DNA of 64,000 nucleotides from Amazonocrinis nigriterrae CENA67 (GTDB lineage: Bacteria > Cyanobacteriota > Cyanobacteriia > Cyanobacteriales > Nostocaceae). The position numbers and the translations under genes were made by a program. Location of the stretch: positions 45,101 to 109,100 of the forward strand of contig NZ_JAECZC010000062.1 in NCBI RefSeq assembly GCF_016056305.1, given 5' to 3'. The notes below the pieces were generated by a model that did no database searches, was not told the DNA's origin, and saw only the letters and a list, made by a program, of their open reading frames with translations. Shown piece by piece: positions 35,974 through 44,512 of the stretch (positions within the stretch are counted from its first letter, which is position 1; each line of letters starts with the position of its first letter).

Positions 35974-36084
35974 GTTAGTACCACAAATACCTATGCAGTC
36001 ACTTTCAGCATAAGCTTAAATATAGTTAGCTAGTTAGCGATCGCCAATTATATCACTCAAGATTCTTGTTATTTTTACCGCTTT

Positions 36085-36930
36085 ATGTTAAAAAAATTCT
36101 CTAACCGTGATGAATTGATAGCTTATCTCCAGGAACAATTCCCCAAAGCGGCAGAACGCGATCGCCACATCAGTGATATCGTGGGGGGACGCAAAGCTGC
36201 TAAGAAAGCATTGCAAAAAGTAGACCCTGCAACTTACGCCAAAACCCGCAACTTTTTAACAGGTGCAGTCACGCGACTTTCGCCTTATATTCGCTACGGG
36301 GTTTTAAGTTTGCGAGAAATTCGGGATCATGTGCTTGACAACGTAAAGCACCCAGACGACGCCACGAAACTAATTAATGAATTAGGCTGGCGTGACTATT
36401 GGCAACGGCTTTATGTCAAACTGGGTAACGGTATCTGGGAAAACCAAGAAGAATACAAAACAGGTTACACCCAAAAAGACTACGCACCCGATTTACCAGA
36501 GGATATCAAACAAGGCAGTACAGAGCGAGTTTGCATTGACAGCCTTAGCCGTGAATTGCAAGAAACTGGCTACCTACACAACCACGCCCGTATGTGGTTA
36601 GCTGCTTACATAGTGCATTGGCGACGGATTCGTTGGCAAGCAGGGGCTAAATGGTTTCTCGAACATTTGCTAGATGGCGATCCTGCTAGTAATAATATGT
36701 CATGGCAGTGGGTAGCCAGCACTTTTAGCCACAAACCCTACTTTTTCAACCGTGAAAACTTAGAACGCTATACCAAAGGAGTTTATTGTCAAAAATGCCC
36801 ACTTTACGGACATTGTGACTTTGAAGGCAGCTATGAACAAATAGAACAGCAACTTTTTCCCAAAGGAGAATTTACCAAACAATCTAACAGCCAAAGCTGG
36901 CAACGTGGCAAGAGAGGGAAGGGGAGATAG
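36085..36930 (+). CDS. Stand-alone photolyase/cryptochrome FAD-binding domain
   Basis: This 281-residue protein is equivalent to only the C-terminal FAD-binding part of a class I photolyase. Visible landmarks are LSPYIRYGVLSLREI (about 65-79), LINELGWRDYWQRLY (about 95-109), LHNHARMWLAAYIVHWRR (about 165-182) and MSWQWVASTFSHKPYFFN (about 201-218). A Cys-rich tail CQKCPLYGHC follows (about 231-240). The antenna domain is missing here and appears as a separate gene downstream. The C-terminal tail runs into a GGGGAGCAGG repeat. Confidence 0.88.
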   Translation: MLKKFSNRDELIAYLQEQFPKAAERDRHISDIVGGRKAAKKALQKVDPATYAKTRNFLTGAVTRLSPYIRYGVLSLREIRDHVLDNVKHPDDATKLINELGWRDYWQRLYVKLGNGIWENQEEYKTGYTQKDYAPDLPEDIKQGSTERVCIDSLSRELQETGYLHNHARMWLAAYIVHWRRIRWQAGAKWFLEHLLDGDPASNNMSWQWVASTFSHKPYFFNRENLERYTKGVYCQKCPLYGHCDFEGSYEQIEQQLFPKGEFTKQSNSQSWQRGKRGKGR

Positions 36931-37071
36931 GGAGATGGGGAGCAGGGGAGCAGGGGAGATGGGGAGCAGGGGAGCAGGGGAGCAGGGGAGATAAGGAACA
37001 ACTGACCACTGACAACTGACAACTGACCACTGACAACTGACAACTGACAACTAACAACTAACAACTGACAA
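36931..37071. repeat. GGGGAGCA and ACTGACA tandem repeats between split photolyase genes
   Basis: Tandem GGGGAGCAGG units (about 36931-36990) are followed by ACTGACA/ACTGACC heptamers (about 37004-37070). The array separates the two photolyase halves and ends at the ATG of the second. Confidence 0.75.
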
Positions 37072-37494
37072 ATGACTAAACCAATCATTTGGGTACATGG
37101 AGACTGTTTAAGTCCATATAACCCCGCACTGCAAGCATATCCAAACACACCAGCTATCTGGGTTTGGGACGATGCTTTAATAGAAGAATGGCAACTGGGT
37201 CTCAAACGCCTCACTTTTATCTATGAATGCTTGCTAGAGTTACCTGTTGAGATCCGGCGTGGAGATGTCGCTCAGGAAATTTTAGCCTTTGCCAAAGAGC
37301 ATAATGCTAACTTAGTTGTCACAGCAGATAGTCCCAGTCCCCGATTTGATGATATCTGCAATCAGATTGAGTCTTCTTTAGCAGTGGAAGTGCTGGAAGT
37401 AGAACCATTTTTTGACTACGACGGCTATATTGACCTGAAACGGTTCTCGCGTTATTGGAAAGTAGCTGAGAAATATGTTTTTGAAGATGGCTGA
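37072..37494 (+). CDS. Stand-alone photolyase N-terminal (antenna-type) domain protein
   Basis: This 140-residue alpha/beta protein begins PIIWVHGDCLSPYNPAL, the pattern of the DNA-photolyase N-terminal domain. IWVWDDALI (about 28-36) and LVVTADSPSPRFDD (about 82-95) follow at the expected strand positions. It is short compared with a full antenna domain. With the FAD-domain gene 140 bp upstream it would make a two-subunit photolyase or cryptochrome whose halves are in reversed order relative to the normal fusion. Partnering is inferred from adjacency and complementarity. Confidence 0.78.
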   Translation: MTKPIIWVHGDCLSPYNPALQAYPNTPAIWVWDDALIEEWQLGLKRLTFIYECLLELPVEIRRGDVAQEILAFAKEHNANLVVTADSPSPRFDDICNQIESSLAVEVLEVEPFFDYDGYIDLKRFSRYWKVAEKYVFEDG

Positions 37495-37625
37495 GGGTGC
37501 GTTATGGACACGCCGAAATAACAAATGCGTTCGCCAAAATAACAAATGCGTTCGCCAAAATAACAATTGCGTTGGCGTAGCCCAACCTAGCCATCGCCAT
37601 AATTGCAATAATTTAGAGTCTGGTA

Positions 37626-37698
37626 GGTGCGTTATCGCGCAAGCATAACGCACCACAAATCTCTGACGGTGCGTTAGGACAAGAGTCCATAACGCACC
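37626..37698. repeat. Pair of GGTGCGTTA...TAACGCACC hairpins
   Basis: Arms at 37626-37635/37645-37654 and 37668-37676/37690-37698. The same arms occur at 14245-14273. Confidence 0.7.
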
Positions 37699-37786
37699 CT
37701 ACAAAAGGAGATTTTAGGTGATTAAATCACTTATGTGTAGACGATAGCGCCTTTTAGCAGAGGGAGAGGTCATCGAACTCCCGATA

Positions 37787-37856
37787 AACTAAGCTTTTGC
37801 AATTACAACCCTCAGTTCGTAATGACGTAAAATCTTAGTCCCTGCGTAAGTCCTGA
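37787..37856. repeat. Dispersed spacer repeat (AAACTAAGCTTTTGC...AAGTCCTG)
   Basis: AAACTAAGCTTTTGC, GACGTAAAATC-TAGTCC and TGCG-AAGTCCTG occur in the same order at 45208-45305, where the middle is longer. The final AAGTCCT phrase is also at 29350 and 63325. Confidence 0.6.
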
Positions 37857-37879
37857 GTTGATTAGCAAAGTACGAAACT

Positions 37880-38371
37880 TTAGATTTCTGCACCCGCTTT
37901 TGGTTGAGCGCCTAATGGTGAAACATAATCTCGGAAAAGATTCATTTGTTTCTCAAAAGGTAATTGCTTGATTTTCTCTAACAAGGTGTCAGCTTGTTTT
38001 GAAAGCTGATAATCATCAGGCACAGGAATAACACTACCGCTATCCATACCTTGAGCTAAACGATACCAAAATAGTAACTTGGTGGTATCACTCAAAGAGC
38101 CATATTCACGGCTAATTTGAGAATCAACTTTATTAATTAAGTCACGCTGAACTTGTAATTGTTGTTCGTGAGATAGTTCTTGAACTTGATTGAACAAACC
38201 TTCTGCAATATCTGGTGAAACAGTGCTAGCACCTGGGGCTGCTGGTGTAATGGATTCCCCCATTTCTTCGTAAATAAACCAGAACAAAGCCAGCTGTTGG
38301 TCTACATCCAATTGTTGCCAAGCTTGGACACATTCGCGAATAGTTGGATCGTTGGTTTGGGTATAAGTCAT
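37880..38371 (-). CDS. Helical carotenoid protein (OCP N-terminal domain homologue)
   Basis: This 163-residue all-helical protein corresponds to the N-terminal carotenoid-binding domain of the orange carotenoid protein without its C-terminal regulatory domain, i.e. an HCP. Landmarks are QQLDVDQQLALFWFIYEEMG (about 18-37), ITPAAPGA (about 41-48), TTKLLFWYRLAQGM (about 96-109) and PVPDDYQLS (about 116-124), which match OCP helices. HCPs bind canthaxanthin-type carotenoids; different paralogues quench phycobilisomes, quench singlet oxygen or have unknown roles. No CTD-homologue gene is adjacent. Monocistronic. Confidence 0.92.
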   Translation of the reverse strand: MTYTQTNDPTIRECVQAWQQLDVDQQLALFWFIYEEMGESITPAAPGASTVSPDIAEGLFNQVQELSHEQQLQVQRDLINKVDSQISREYGSLSDTTKLLFWYRLAQGMDSGSVIPVPDDYQLSKQADTLLEKIKQLPFEKQMNLFRDYVSPLGAQPKAGAEI

Positions 38372-38616
38372 AAAAAGGTTTGTTGCTATTAATTGAATTT
38401 CAATAACAAACGTAACAAACGTATCTTCGGTGTTTAACCTTACTGAAGACAGAAGTATCCAAACCAGAGAGAATAATTATGACTAGTAAAAAATGGGTAA
38501 AATCTATGCCAAAATTCTCAACATTTATATTCGTGATTATCGGTCAATAGACAGATTCCAATAAACCCTTTTGGGGTTGGGAATTGAAAATTGGGCACGG
38601 GTAAATAACTTAACAG

Positions 38617-39813
38617 CTAGCTTTCACTGTGGTTTCTTTTGGTTTTGACAAGCCAGGTGGAGAGCAAAGCGATCGCTACTCCTGTCAAAATAAAACAAGG
38701 AGCATAGCCGTAATTATCCACAATTAGACCGAAGACCGCAGCGCCAATTCCCTGGCCCATAAAAAAGCTGAAGGCAAATAGCGAGACTGCAACACCTCTA
38801 GCCTCAGGTGCTAACTCGGTGGCTTGGGTCTGGAGGGTACTATGAATCATATAAAAGCTCAATCCCATTAAAATGGTCAAGGGAATAAATAATACCCAGT
38901 TCTGAAATAATGCGATCGCTAAAAAACCAAAACACAACAACCACCCTCCAACCCCAATCAAACCAATCTCACCCAGCCTCCGCACCAACCATTTCACGGA
39001 GTAAGTGTAAATTAGTCCACCAAATCCAAAACCACTAAGCATAAAGCCGATCGCTAAATAGGGTAGGCTATATTGGTCTCGAAGAAATGCACCGACGTAA
39101 GCATATCCTCCAAAAGCACAAAAGCCTTCAATAAATACCCCTAAAATTACGATACGAGCAGTAGGCTGGGTGATGAGTTGGTAGTAAGGCTGAAACATTT
39201 GCCAACTCAGCCGACCTCTTTGACGATTTCCATCTCTGTGATGGCGCGTTAAGCGCCACAACAAGCCAGCAACGGCTAAGGAAGTTATCCCAAATACTAA
39301 AAAGATGTCGCGCCAACTAATATATTCCCCAAAAATGCCTCCCAAACTGCCGCCAAGGATTTGACCAAGCATCAAGGCACTTAAATACTTTCCAATCGCC
39401 GCTTGACGTTCTTCGTAAGGAAAGTTATCACCAATATAAGCTAGGGTGACTGGTATTATACCAGCAGCAGCAACTCCTGTCAAAAAGCGTAGTAAGGTTA
39501 GTAAAAGGATATTTGAGACAAAAGCACAAATCGCTGTACCTATAGCAAATGCTGCTAGTGCTGCTGTAATTACCTTCAGTTTGCCGATGCGATCGCCTAG
39601 TGGGCCGTACACTAGTTGAAACAGTCCATAGGGAATTGTATAGGCTGAGATAATCACCGCAGCACTGCCAACACTGACGTGGAACTCTTTAGCAATGATG
39701 TACAGCAGTGGGTCAATTACCCGTGCATCAGCAATTACCATAAAGGCAGCAGCGCCTAAAAGTCCTAATGAAGCAGGCGTTTTGCCAGGTTGAACCGTTG
39801 TGAACTTACCCAC
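38617..39813 (-). CDS. MFS transporter
   Basis: This 12-helix major facilitator has about 398 residues. The cytoplasmic loop motif GPLGDRIGKLKVITAA lies between helices 2 and 3. Helix 5-like GVAAAGIIPVTLAYIGDNFPYEERQ (read in parts) suggests the drug/sugar efflux DHA1 branch. The start is taken as GTG at 39811-39813 because AGGAG stands six bases upstream; an adjacent TTG (39816) is an alternative. Substrate unknown. It is at the left of a run of redox genes but separated by 322 bp from the GST gene. Confidence 0.88.
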   Translation of the reverse strand: MGKFTTVQPGKTPASLGLLGAAAFMVIADARVIDPLLYIIAKEFHVSVGSAAVIISAYTIPYGLFQLVYGPLGDRIGKLKVITAALAAFAIGTAICAFVSNILLLTLLRFLTGVAAAGIIPVTLAYIGDNFPYEERQAAIGKYLSALMLGQILGGSLGGIFGEYISWRDIFLVFGITSLAVAGLLWRLTRHHRDGNRQRGRLSWQMFQPYYQLITQPTARIVILGVFIEGFCAFGGYAYVGAFLRDQYSLPYLAIGFMLSGFGFGGLIYTYSVKWLVRRLGEIGLIGVGGWLLCFGFLAIALFQNWVLFIPLTILMGLSFYMIHSTLQTQATELAPEARGVAVSLFAFSFFMGQGIGAAVFGLIVDNYGYAPCFILTGVAIALLSTWLVKTKRNHSES

Positions 39814-39816
39814 CAA

Positions 39817-40138
39817 GTTCTCCTGTTGTTGAAGTCTTTACATTTTTTCACACTTCAACGATTTTATGGCAACTATCAACGGGTACATCACAGATAGCAT
39901 CTAATGTTGAAAGATGAAAAGGGTGTAGGGGTTAAGGTGTGGGGTGTGGTTAACCCCATGCTTGCTCTTTTACAGGTTTCGTTTCAGGGACGCTTTGTTT
40001 CTTGAGACACTCTCCTCGAAACAAATTATTTCTTTTTCTCCACAACCTACATTCGTTTGCTCTATACCATGCGCGGATGTGAGAGTTTTAATCTCTTCCC
40101 CTACACCCCACACCCAATACCCCATACCCCGTTTTCAG
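39817..40138. other. 322-bp spacer between MFS and GST genes
   Basis: It holds GTGTAGGGGTTAAGGTGTGG and its rough inverse CCCCTACACCCCACACCC (about 40100-40128), making an imperfect long inverted repeat around a 150-base core. No gene is supported. Confidence 0.4.
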
Positions 40139-40837
40139 TCAACGCTGAATCGTTTTTGCAGATTGGTTAAATAATAACTCCCGCGACTTTTCGATATCTA
40201 GCGTCTGATTTTTGAATGCCTCTGCCTTCTCGTAGGCGCGAATTGTTGCTGGACGCGCTTTAATTGTCTCAAACCAGCGCTTCAGGTTGGGAAAATCCTC
40301 TAGCTTTTGGCTTTGGCGTTCATAGGGGACAATCCAGGGATAAGCAGCAATGTCCGCAATGGAATAATCACCAGCGACAAACTCTCTATCTGCTAGTCGC
40401 TTATCTAGCACCGCGTATAAGCGTCCTGTTTCATTCACATAGCGGTTAATCGCATAGTCAATTTTTTCGGGTGCATAGTTGCTAAAGTGGTGGTTTTGTC
40501 CTGCCATTGGCCCCAAACCTGCCATTTGCCAGAATAACCACTGAAGAACTTCAACGCGTAAGCGCAAATCTTCCGGTATCAATTTTCCGGTTTTTTCTGC
40601 CAAATATAATAAAATTGCACCAGACTCAAAAACAGAAATTGGCGTACCACCAGTAGCTGGTTCATGGTCAACAATTGCCGGGATGCGATTATTAGGAGAA
40701 ATCTGGAGAAATTCCGGCTGAAACTGCTCTCCAGCGCCAATATTTACAGGAATAATTTTGTAAGGTAAGCCGACTTCTTCTAGGAATATGGTGATTTTAT
40801 GACCGTTTGGAGTTGTCCAATAGTAAAGGTCAATCAT
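40139..40837 (-). CDS. Glutathione S-transferase (YfcG/GstB-like)
   Basis: This 232-residue GST begins MIDLYYWTTPNGHKITIFLEE, the nu-class/YfcG-type start in which Thr/Asn near residues 9-11 contact the glutathione thiol. The thioredoxin-like half (1-80) includes NRIPAIVDHEP and ESGAILLYLAEKTGK. The helical C-terminal half includes DYSIADIAAYPWI. It conjugates glutathione or reduces disulfides. Part of the minus-strand redox gene group 40139-44432, although each gene has its own repeat-filled spacer. Confidence 0.9.
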   Translation of the reverse strand: MIDLYYWTTPNGHKITIFLEEVGLPYKIIPVNIGAGEQFQPEFLQISPNNRIPAIVDHEPATGGTPISVFESGAILLYLAEKTGKLIPEDLRLRVEVLQWLFWQMAGLGPMAGQNHHFSNYAPEKIDYAINRYVNETGRLYAVLDKRLADREFVAGDYSIADIAAYPWIVPYERQSQKLEDFPNLKRWFETIKARPATIRAYEKAEAFKNQTLDIEKSRELLFNQSAKTIQR

Positions 40838-41002
40838 AGTTTATTTTTCCTACAGTGTTTAATGCAGTGGAAACACGGTTAAGGCGGTAATATAAGTTCA
40901 GGCGATCGCTAAAGGTTTCCGAACTATTGATAAAATTTAGGTAGATACGGGAGCAAAAGTGCGATCGCTATTTATAGCCCCTCATCTCCCCTACTCCCCT
41001 GC

Positions 41003-41692
41003 CTAGAAATGCTCAACCCAAGGCCGTAATTCAACTTCCCATGTCCAAGCACTACGGGGTTGGCGTAGTATGCTCAGGTAAGTTTGAGCGATCGCATCCG
41101 GATCAAGAGTACTATCAGGTTTGTCTGCTGGATCTGGTCGTAATGCTGAGCGGATAGCACCATCAATTACGAAATGCGCTACATGAATATTCTTTGGTGC
41201 TAGTTCACGGGCAATACTTTGAGCCAAACCACGCAGTGCAAACTTACCCATAGCAAAGGGTGCAGACTGAGGATAACCTTTCACACTGGCTGAGGCTCCG
41301 GTAAAAAAGATAGCACCATTCCCCTGCTGCAACATCCTTTTTGCAGCAGCTTGAGCAACCAAAAAGCCACCGTAAGCAGTTATACTTAGAGTTTTTGCTA
41401 CCTCGATTGGGTCTAAATCCACAAGGTGCCCCCGCACTCGATAGCTGGGATTGTAAACGACAATATTCACTGAACCCAGTTTATTGTCAACATCATTAAA
41501 TAACTGCTGTACTTGGTCTGGTTTTGAGACATCAGCTGCAAAACTGACCGCTCCAATTTCACTACTGAGTTGAGTGAGTTTTTCAATTTGGCGAGCTGCT
41601 AAAGCTACACTAATTCCCTCTTTCACAAACAAGCGAGCTAAAGAAGCACTAAGTCCACTACCTGCTCCGACAATTAAAGCTGTTGTTGGCAT
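41003..41692 (-). CDS. SDR family NAD(P)-dependent oxidoreductase
   Basis: This protein has about 229 residues from ATG 41690-41692 (MPTTALIVGAGSG). A frame extending to 41752 translates spacer repeat sequence and is not used. The GAGSGLSASLA cofactor loop and the N-strand motif VVYNPSY are seen. The catalytic Ser region is IFFTGASAS, but the canonical YxxxK is altered: PQSAPFAMGKFALRG has Phe where Tyr is usual. This is a notable missing active-site residue also seen in some atypical SDRs. Substrate unknown. Confidence 0.82.
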   Translation of the reverse strand: MPTTALIVGAGSGLSASLARLFVKEGISVALAARQIEKLTQLSSEIGAVSFAADVSKPDQVQQLFNDVDNKLGSVNIVVYNPSYRVRGHLVDLDPIEVAKTLSITAYGGFLVAQAAAKRMLQQGNGAIFFTGASASVKGYPQSAPFAMGKFALRGLAQSIARELAPKNIHVAHFVIDGAIRSALRPDPADKPDSTLDPDAIAQTYLSILRQPRSAWTWEVELRPWVEHF

Positions 41693-41754
41693 GGATTTAA
41701 TTCCTACATAGGGAATGGGGAACTCGGGGCCCCTTCTGGGGATAAGGGGCAATG

Positions 41755-41885
41755 GGGAATTGGTAATTGGTAATTGGTAATTGGTAATTGGTAATTGGTA
41801 ATTGGGAAAAAGAGAATTGGATTCTACTATTAGTCATCACATCTCACCCACTACCCATCACCCATTACCCATTACCCATTACCCA
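41755..41885. repeat. GGTAATT and CATTACC tandem repeats
   Basis: Tandem ATTGGTA units (about 41757-41800) and CCATTAC units (about 41845-41882) flank ATTGGATTCTACTATTAGTC. That core is identical to the one between the same repeats at 20320-20345, so the whole module is a dispersed element. Confidence 0.72.
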
Positions 41886-41909
41886 TCTCCCTATCCCCTC
41901 AACTCAGAA

Positions 41910-42575
41910 CTAACCCTGATATGGATTACCGATTCTGTCAACAGAGACGTTGTAGGAAAATGGTAAGCGACCAGGATTCAAGCGGGGTTCTGCTGCATAG
42001 CCAACGGGAACCAGAACGGCGATCGCTAAATCTGGATTATCTGCTGCACCAATCACTTCTTTAACTTTTTCCTCTATCCAACCGTTCATGAAGCAAGTAG
42101 ACAATCCTAAACTTTCTGCTGCTAATACTAAATGGGTGGCTGCAATGATCGCATCTTTGATGGCATATTCCCGTCGTTTATCTCCTAGGGTTGATTGAAA
42201 TTGGGGAACGGCAGTTTTAAAGTAATTTACAGTGCCTTCATTCCATGCCCCTGTCTGAAATCCTTGCTCTAGAATTGGGGTTAAGTCTTTTTCGCCTACT
42301 GTGGGATCGGCGGCGAAGACAAATGTAACTGGTGCTTGGACAATTTGCTGTTGATTAAAAGATGCTGCTGACAGTGCTGCTTTTTGGGCTTCATCTTGAA
42401 CGAGGATGATTTGCCAGTCTTGGATGTTAAAACTGCTAGGTGCAGCCACGGTCAACTCTACCAATTGCTTCAGGAGTTCTGGAGCGATGGGGTCTGTTTT
42501 AAAAGTTTTGATGGAACGTCGCTGAGCGATCGCACTGGGTACATCTAAAGGTTGAGTTTGGGTGATAGCACTCAT
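41910..42575 (-). CDS. Nitroreductase family protein
   Basis: This 221-residue FMN-dependent oxidoreductase has IAQRRSIKTFKTDPI at the N-terminus (about 16-30), the usual FMN-phosphate Arg cluster. VAAPSSFNIQDWQIILVQD follows (about 48-66), and a C-terminal LVPVGYAAE strand. AGGAGAATCTC precedes the ATG. Family members reduce nitro compounds, quinones or flavins. Positioned between SDR and old yellow enzyme in the redox group. Confidence 0.9.
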   Translation of the reverse strand: MSAITQTQPLDVPSAIAQRRSIKTFKTDPIAPELLKQLVELTVAAPSSFNIQDWQIILVQDEAQKAALSAASFNQQQIVQAPVTFVFAADPTVGEKDLTPILEQGFQTGAWNEGTVNYFKTAVPQFQSTLGDKRREYAIKDAIIAATHLVLAAESLGLSTCFMNGWIEEKVKEVIGAADNPDLAIAVLVPVGYAAEPRLNPGRLPFSYNVSVDRIGNPYQG

Positions 42576-42879
42576 GAGATTCTCCTAATTTAATTTTAAT
42601 TTGACGAGCCAGGAATTCTATCAAACTGGGACAATTCAGCTAAAACACATATTCATTGCATAATTATTCGTGTTCAGGTAGCGTCTTTGAAAAAAGAAGG
42701 TCTTTGACCGATTACCGATGACAATCATCAGTCAACACAAATAGATATGCAATCTTTATGTAGAACAGCTTAGTATTGCTTGAAATTCCTCAAACAGCCT
42801 TTCACTAAAGATTGTAAAGCCAAAATCCAATTTACGCTGACAGCACTTTTTTGGTGCAACCCAAAATCCAAAATTGGTA

Positions 42880-43992
42880 TTAGGAAATCCCTACTTTTTG
42901 GCTAGCAGTTGACCAAAATGGATAGTCTGTATATCCTTTTTCCCCACCACCATAAAAAGTTGATTGGTCTGGCTGATTTAGGGGTGCATTGATAGCTAAG
43001 CGCTGGGGTAAATCAGGATTGGATATAAATAGAGTACCAAAGGCAACTAAATCTGCTGCGTTGTTTGCTAGTACAGTATTAGCCTTTTCACGGGTATAGC
43101 CGCCATTGACTATAATTGTACCTGTATAGCGATCGCGCAAATGACTGGTTGGCACGACTGTTGTACCATGTCTGATGTCTGCGTCTATAGCCTCAAAAAT
43201 ATGTAGGTAGGCTAAATCAAACTGGTTCAGTGCTTGGGCTACATAACCAAAGGTTTCTAATGGGTTGGAGTCACGTATGTCGTTAAACGTCCCACTAGGA
43301 GAAAGGCGTACTCCCACTTGTTTAGCACCCCACACACTAGTTACTGCCTCTGTCACCTCTAATAGCAGTCGGGCACGATTCTCAATACTGCCTCCATACT
43401 TATCTGTGCGTTGATTAGTGCCATCCCGGAGAAATTGGTCAAGTAAATAACCATTGGCACTGTGAATTTCCACACCGTCAAAGCCAGCCGCTAGGGCATT
43501 GGCTGCGCCTTGACGGTACTGTTCTACAATTCCTGGTATTTCCGAAGTTTCTAATGCACGGGGAGTCACAAAGGGTTTTGGCCCTTCATAGGTTAAAGCC
43601 TCACCTTTGGGAGTAATGGCAGAAGGTGCTACAGGTAATTCTCCATCAGGTTGCAAATCCGGGTGAGAAATTCTGCCTACATGCCATAGTTGTAGAAAGA
43701 TTCGCCCTCCCTGTTGATGCACGGCATCAGTCACCAACTTCCAACCTGCTACCTGTTCTTGTGAATGAATTCCTGGTGTATGAGGATATCCCTGTCCAGT
43801 AGGAGCAACCTGAGTTGCTTCAGAAATGATTAGTCCAGCGGAAGCCCGTTGAGCATAGTAGGTGGCATTCAGTTGGTGTGGCACATTTCCCTGCCCTGCC
43901 CTGTTTCGGGTTAAGGGGGCCATTACTATACGGTTGGGTAGTTCCAGGTTCCCCAGTTGATAGGGAGAAAATAAGTTGATATCAGTACTCAT
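42880..43992 (-). CDS. Old yellow enzyme family alkene reductase
   Basis: This protein has about 370 residues from ATG 43990-43992 (MSTDINLFSPYQLG); a longer frame to 44076 reads a GGGAATT repeat and is rejected. TIM-barrel FMN enzyme: IVMAPLTRNRA (about 23-33), LQLWHVGRISHPD (about 98-110, His pair region), GVEIHSANGYLLDQFLRDGTN (about 173-193, read in parts) and NGGYTREKA. These match OYE/NemA/xenobiotic reductase enzymes, which reduce activated alkenes such as enones and maleimides with NADPH. Adjacent thioredoxin and nitroreductase genes fit an electrophile/oxidant-stress role. Confidence 0.92.
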   Translation of the reverse strand: MSTDINLFSPYQLGNLELPNRIVMAPLTRNRAGQGNVPHQLNATYYAQRASAGLIISEATQVAPTGQGYPHTPGIHSQEQVAGWKLVTDAVHQQGGRIFLQLWHVGRISHPDLQPDGELPVAPSAITPKGEALTYEGPKPFVTPRALETSEIPGIVEQYRQGAANALAAGFDGVEIHSANGYLLDQFLRDGTNQRTDKYGGSIENRARLLLEVTEAVTSVWGAKQVGVRLSPSGTFNDIRDSNPLETFGYVAQALNQFDLAYLHIFEAIDADIRHGTTVVPTSHLRDRYTGTIIVNGGYTREKANTVLANNAADLVAFGTLFISNPDLPQRLAINAPLNQPDQSTFYGGGEKGYTDYPFWSTASQKVGIS

Positions 43993-44099
43993 GGTTACAT
44001 TTTTAAATAGAGTATATGGAATTGGGAATTGGGAATTGGGAATTGGGAATGGGGTATTCTCCCTCATCTCCCTCATCCCCCCATCTCCCCCGCCTTCTA

Positions 44100-44432
44100 C
44101 TAACTTTCTTGAATATGCTGTGCTAGAGTCTTAGTCAAGGTGGTTTTCGGTACTGCACCCACGACTGTATCGACTTGTCTCCCTCCTTTAAAGATCATCA
44201 GCGTGGGAATGCTGCGAATTCCATAATGGCTGGCAATTGTGGGGTTTTGATCTGTGTTCAGCTTCACCACTTTCACCTGTCCTTCGTATTCAGCAGCAAC
44301 TTCATCTACAACCGGAGCCACCATCCGACAAGGGCCACACCAAGGTGCCCAAAAGTCTACTAATACTGGAATTTCACTTTCTAGGACTTCTGGTTTAAAT
44401 GTGGCTTCTGTGACATTTGTAACGGATGACAT
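44100..44432 (-). CDS. trxA: Thioredoxin
   Basis: This 110-residue thioredoxin has the active site W31-C-G-P-C35, followed by the cis-Pro region [13 protein letters not shown] (about 73-85). General protein-disulfide reductase. Divergent from an ArsR-type regulator across 80 bp, so it is a likely target of that regulator. Multiple thioredoxins are normal in cyanobacteria; this one is a typical m-type length. Confidence 0.95.
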   Translation of the reverse strand: MSSVTNVTEATFKPEVLESEIPVLVDFWAPWCGPCRMVAPVVDEVAAEYEGQVKVVKLNTDQNPTIASHYGIRSIPTLMIFKGGRQVDTVVGAVPKTTLTKTLAQHIQES

Positions 44433-44512
44433 AATTGCCTTTTTGATTTAATTCTATTGTTCGGTAATATCGAATAATTAAAATATAGTCGATTTTAAGA
44501 GATAATGCAAAT
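44433..44512. promoter_or_regulatory. Divergent trxA / ArsR-type promoter region
   Basis: An 80-bp AT-rich spacer separates the two divergent starts. ATCGA (about 44470) and TCGAT (about 44492) form short inverted arms in ATCGAATAATTAAAATATAG-TCGAT. This would suit an ArsR-type dimer, but the match is weak. Confidence 0.35.

Larger units (their letters stand above)
37495..37879. other. 385-bp spacer of nested repeats, no gene
   Basis: It contains three near-identical 21-bp units (AATAACAAATGCGTTCGCCAA) at about 37518-37575. Two GGTGCGTTA/TAACGCACC hairpins follow at 37626-37654 and 37668-37698. A dispersed repeat at 37787-37856 is shared with 45208-45305. No coding frame is credible. Confidence 0.6.

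Noticed and set aside
37378..37656. 92-codon minus-strand frame with LLFWRTHLLFWRTH repeats
   Set aside because: Translation of the 21-bp AATAACAAATGCG spacer repeat and antisense of the antenna-domain gene.
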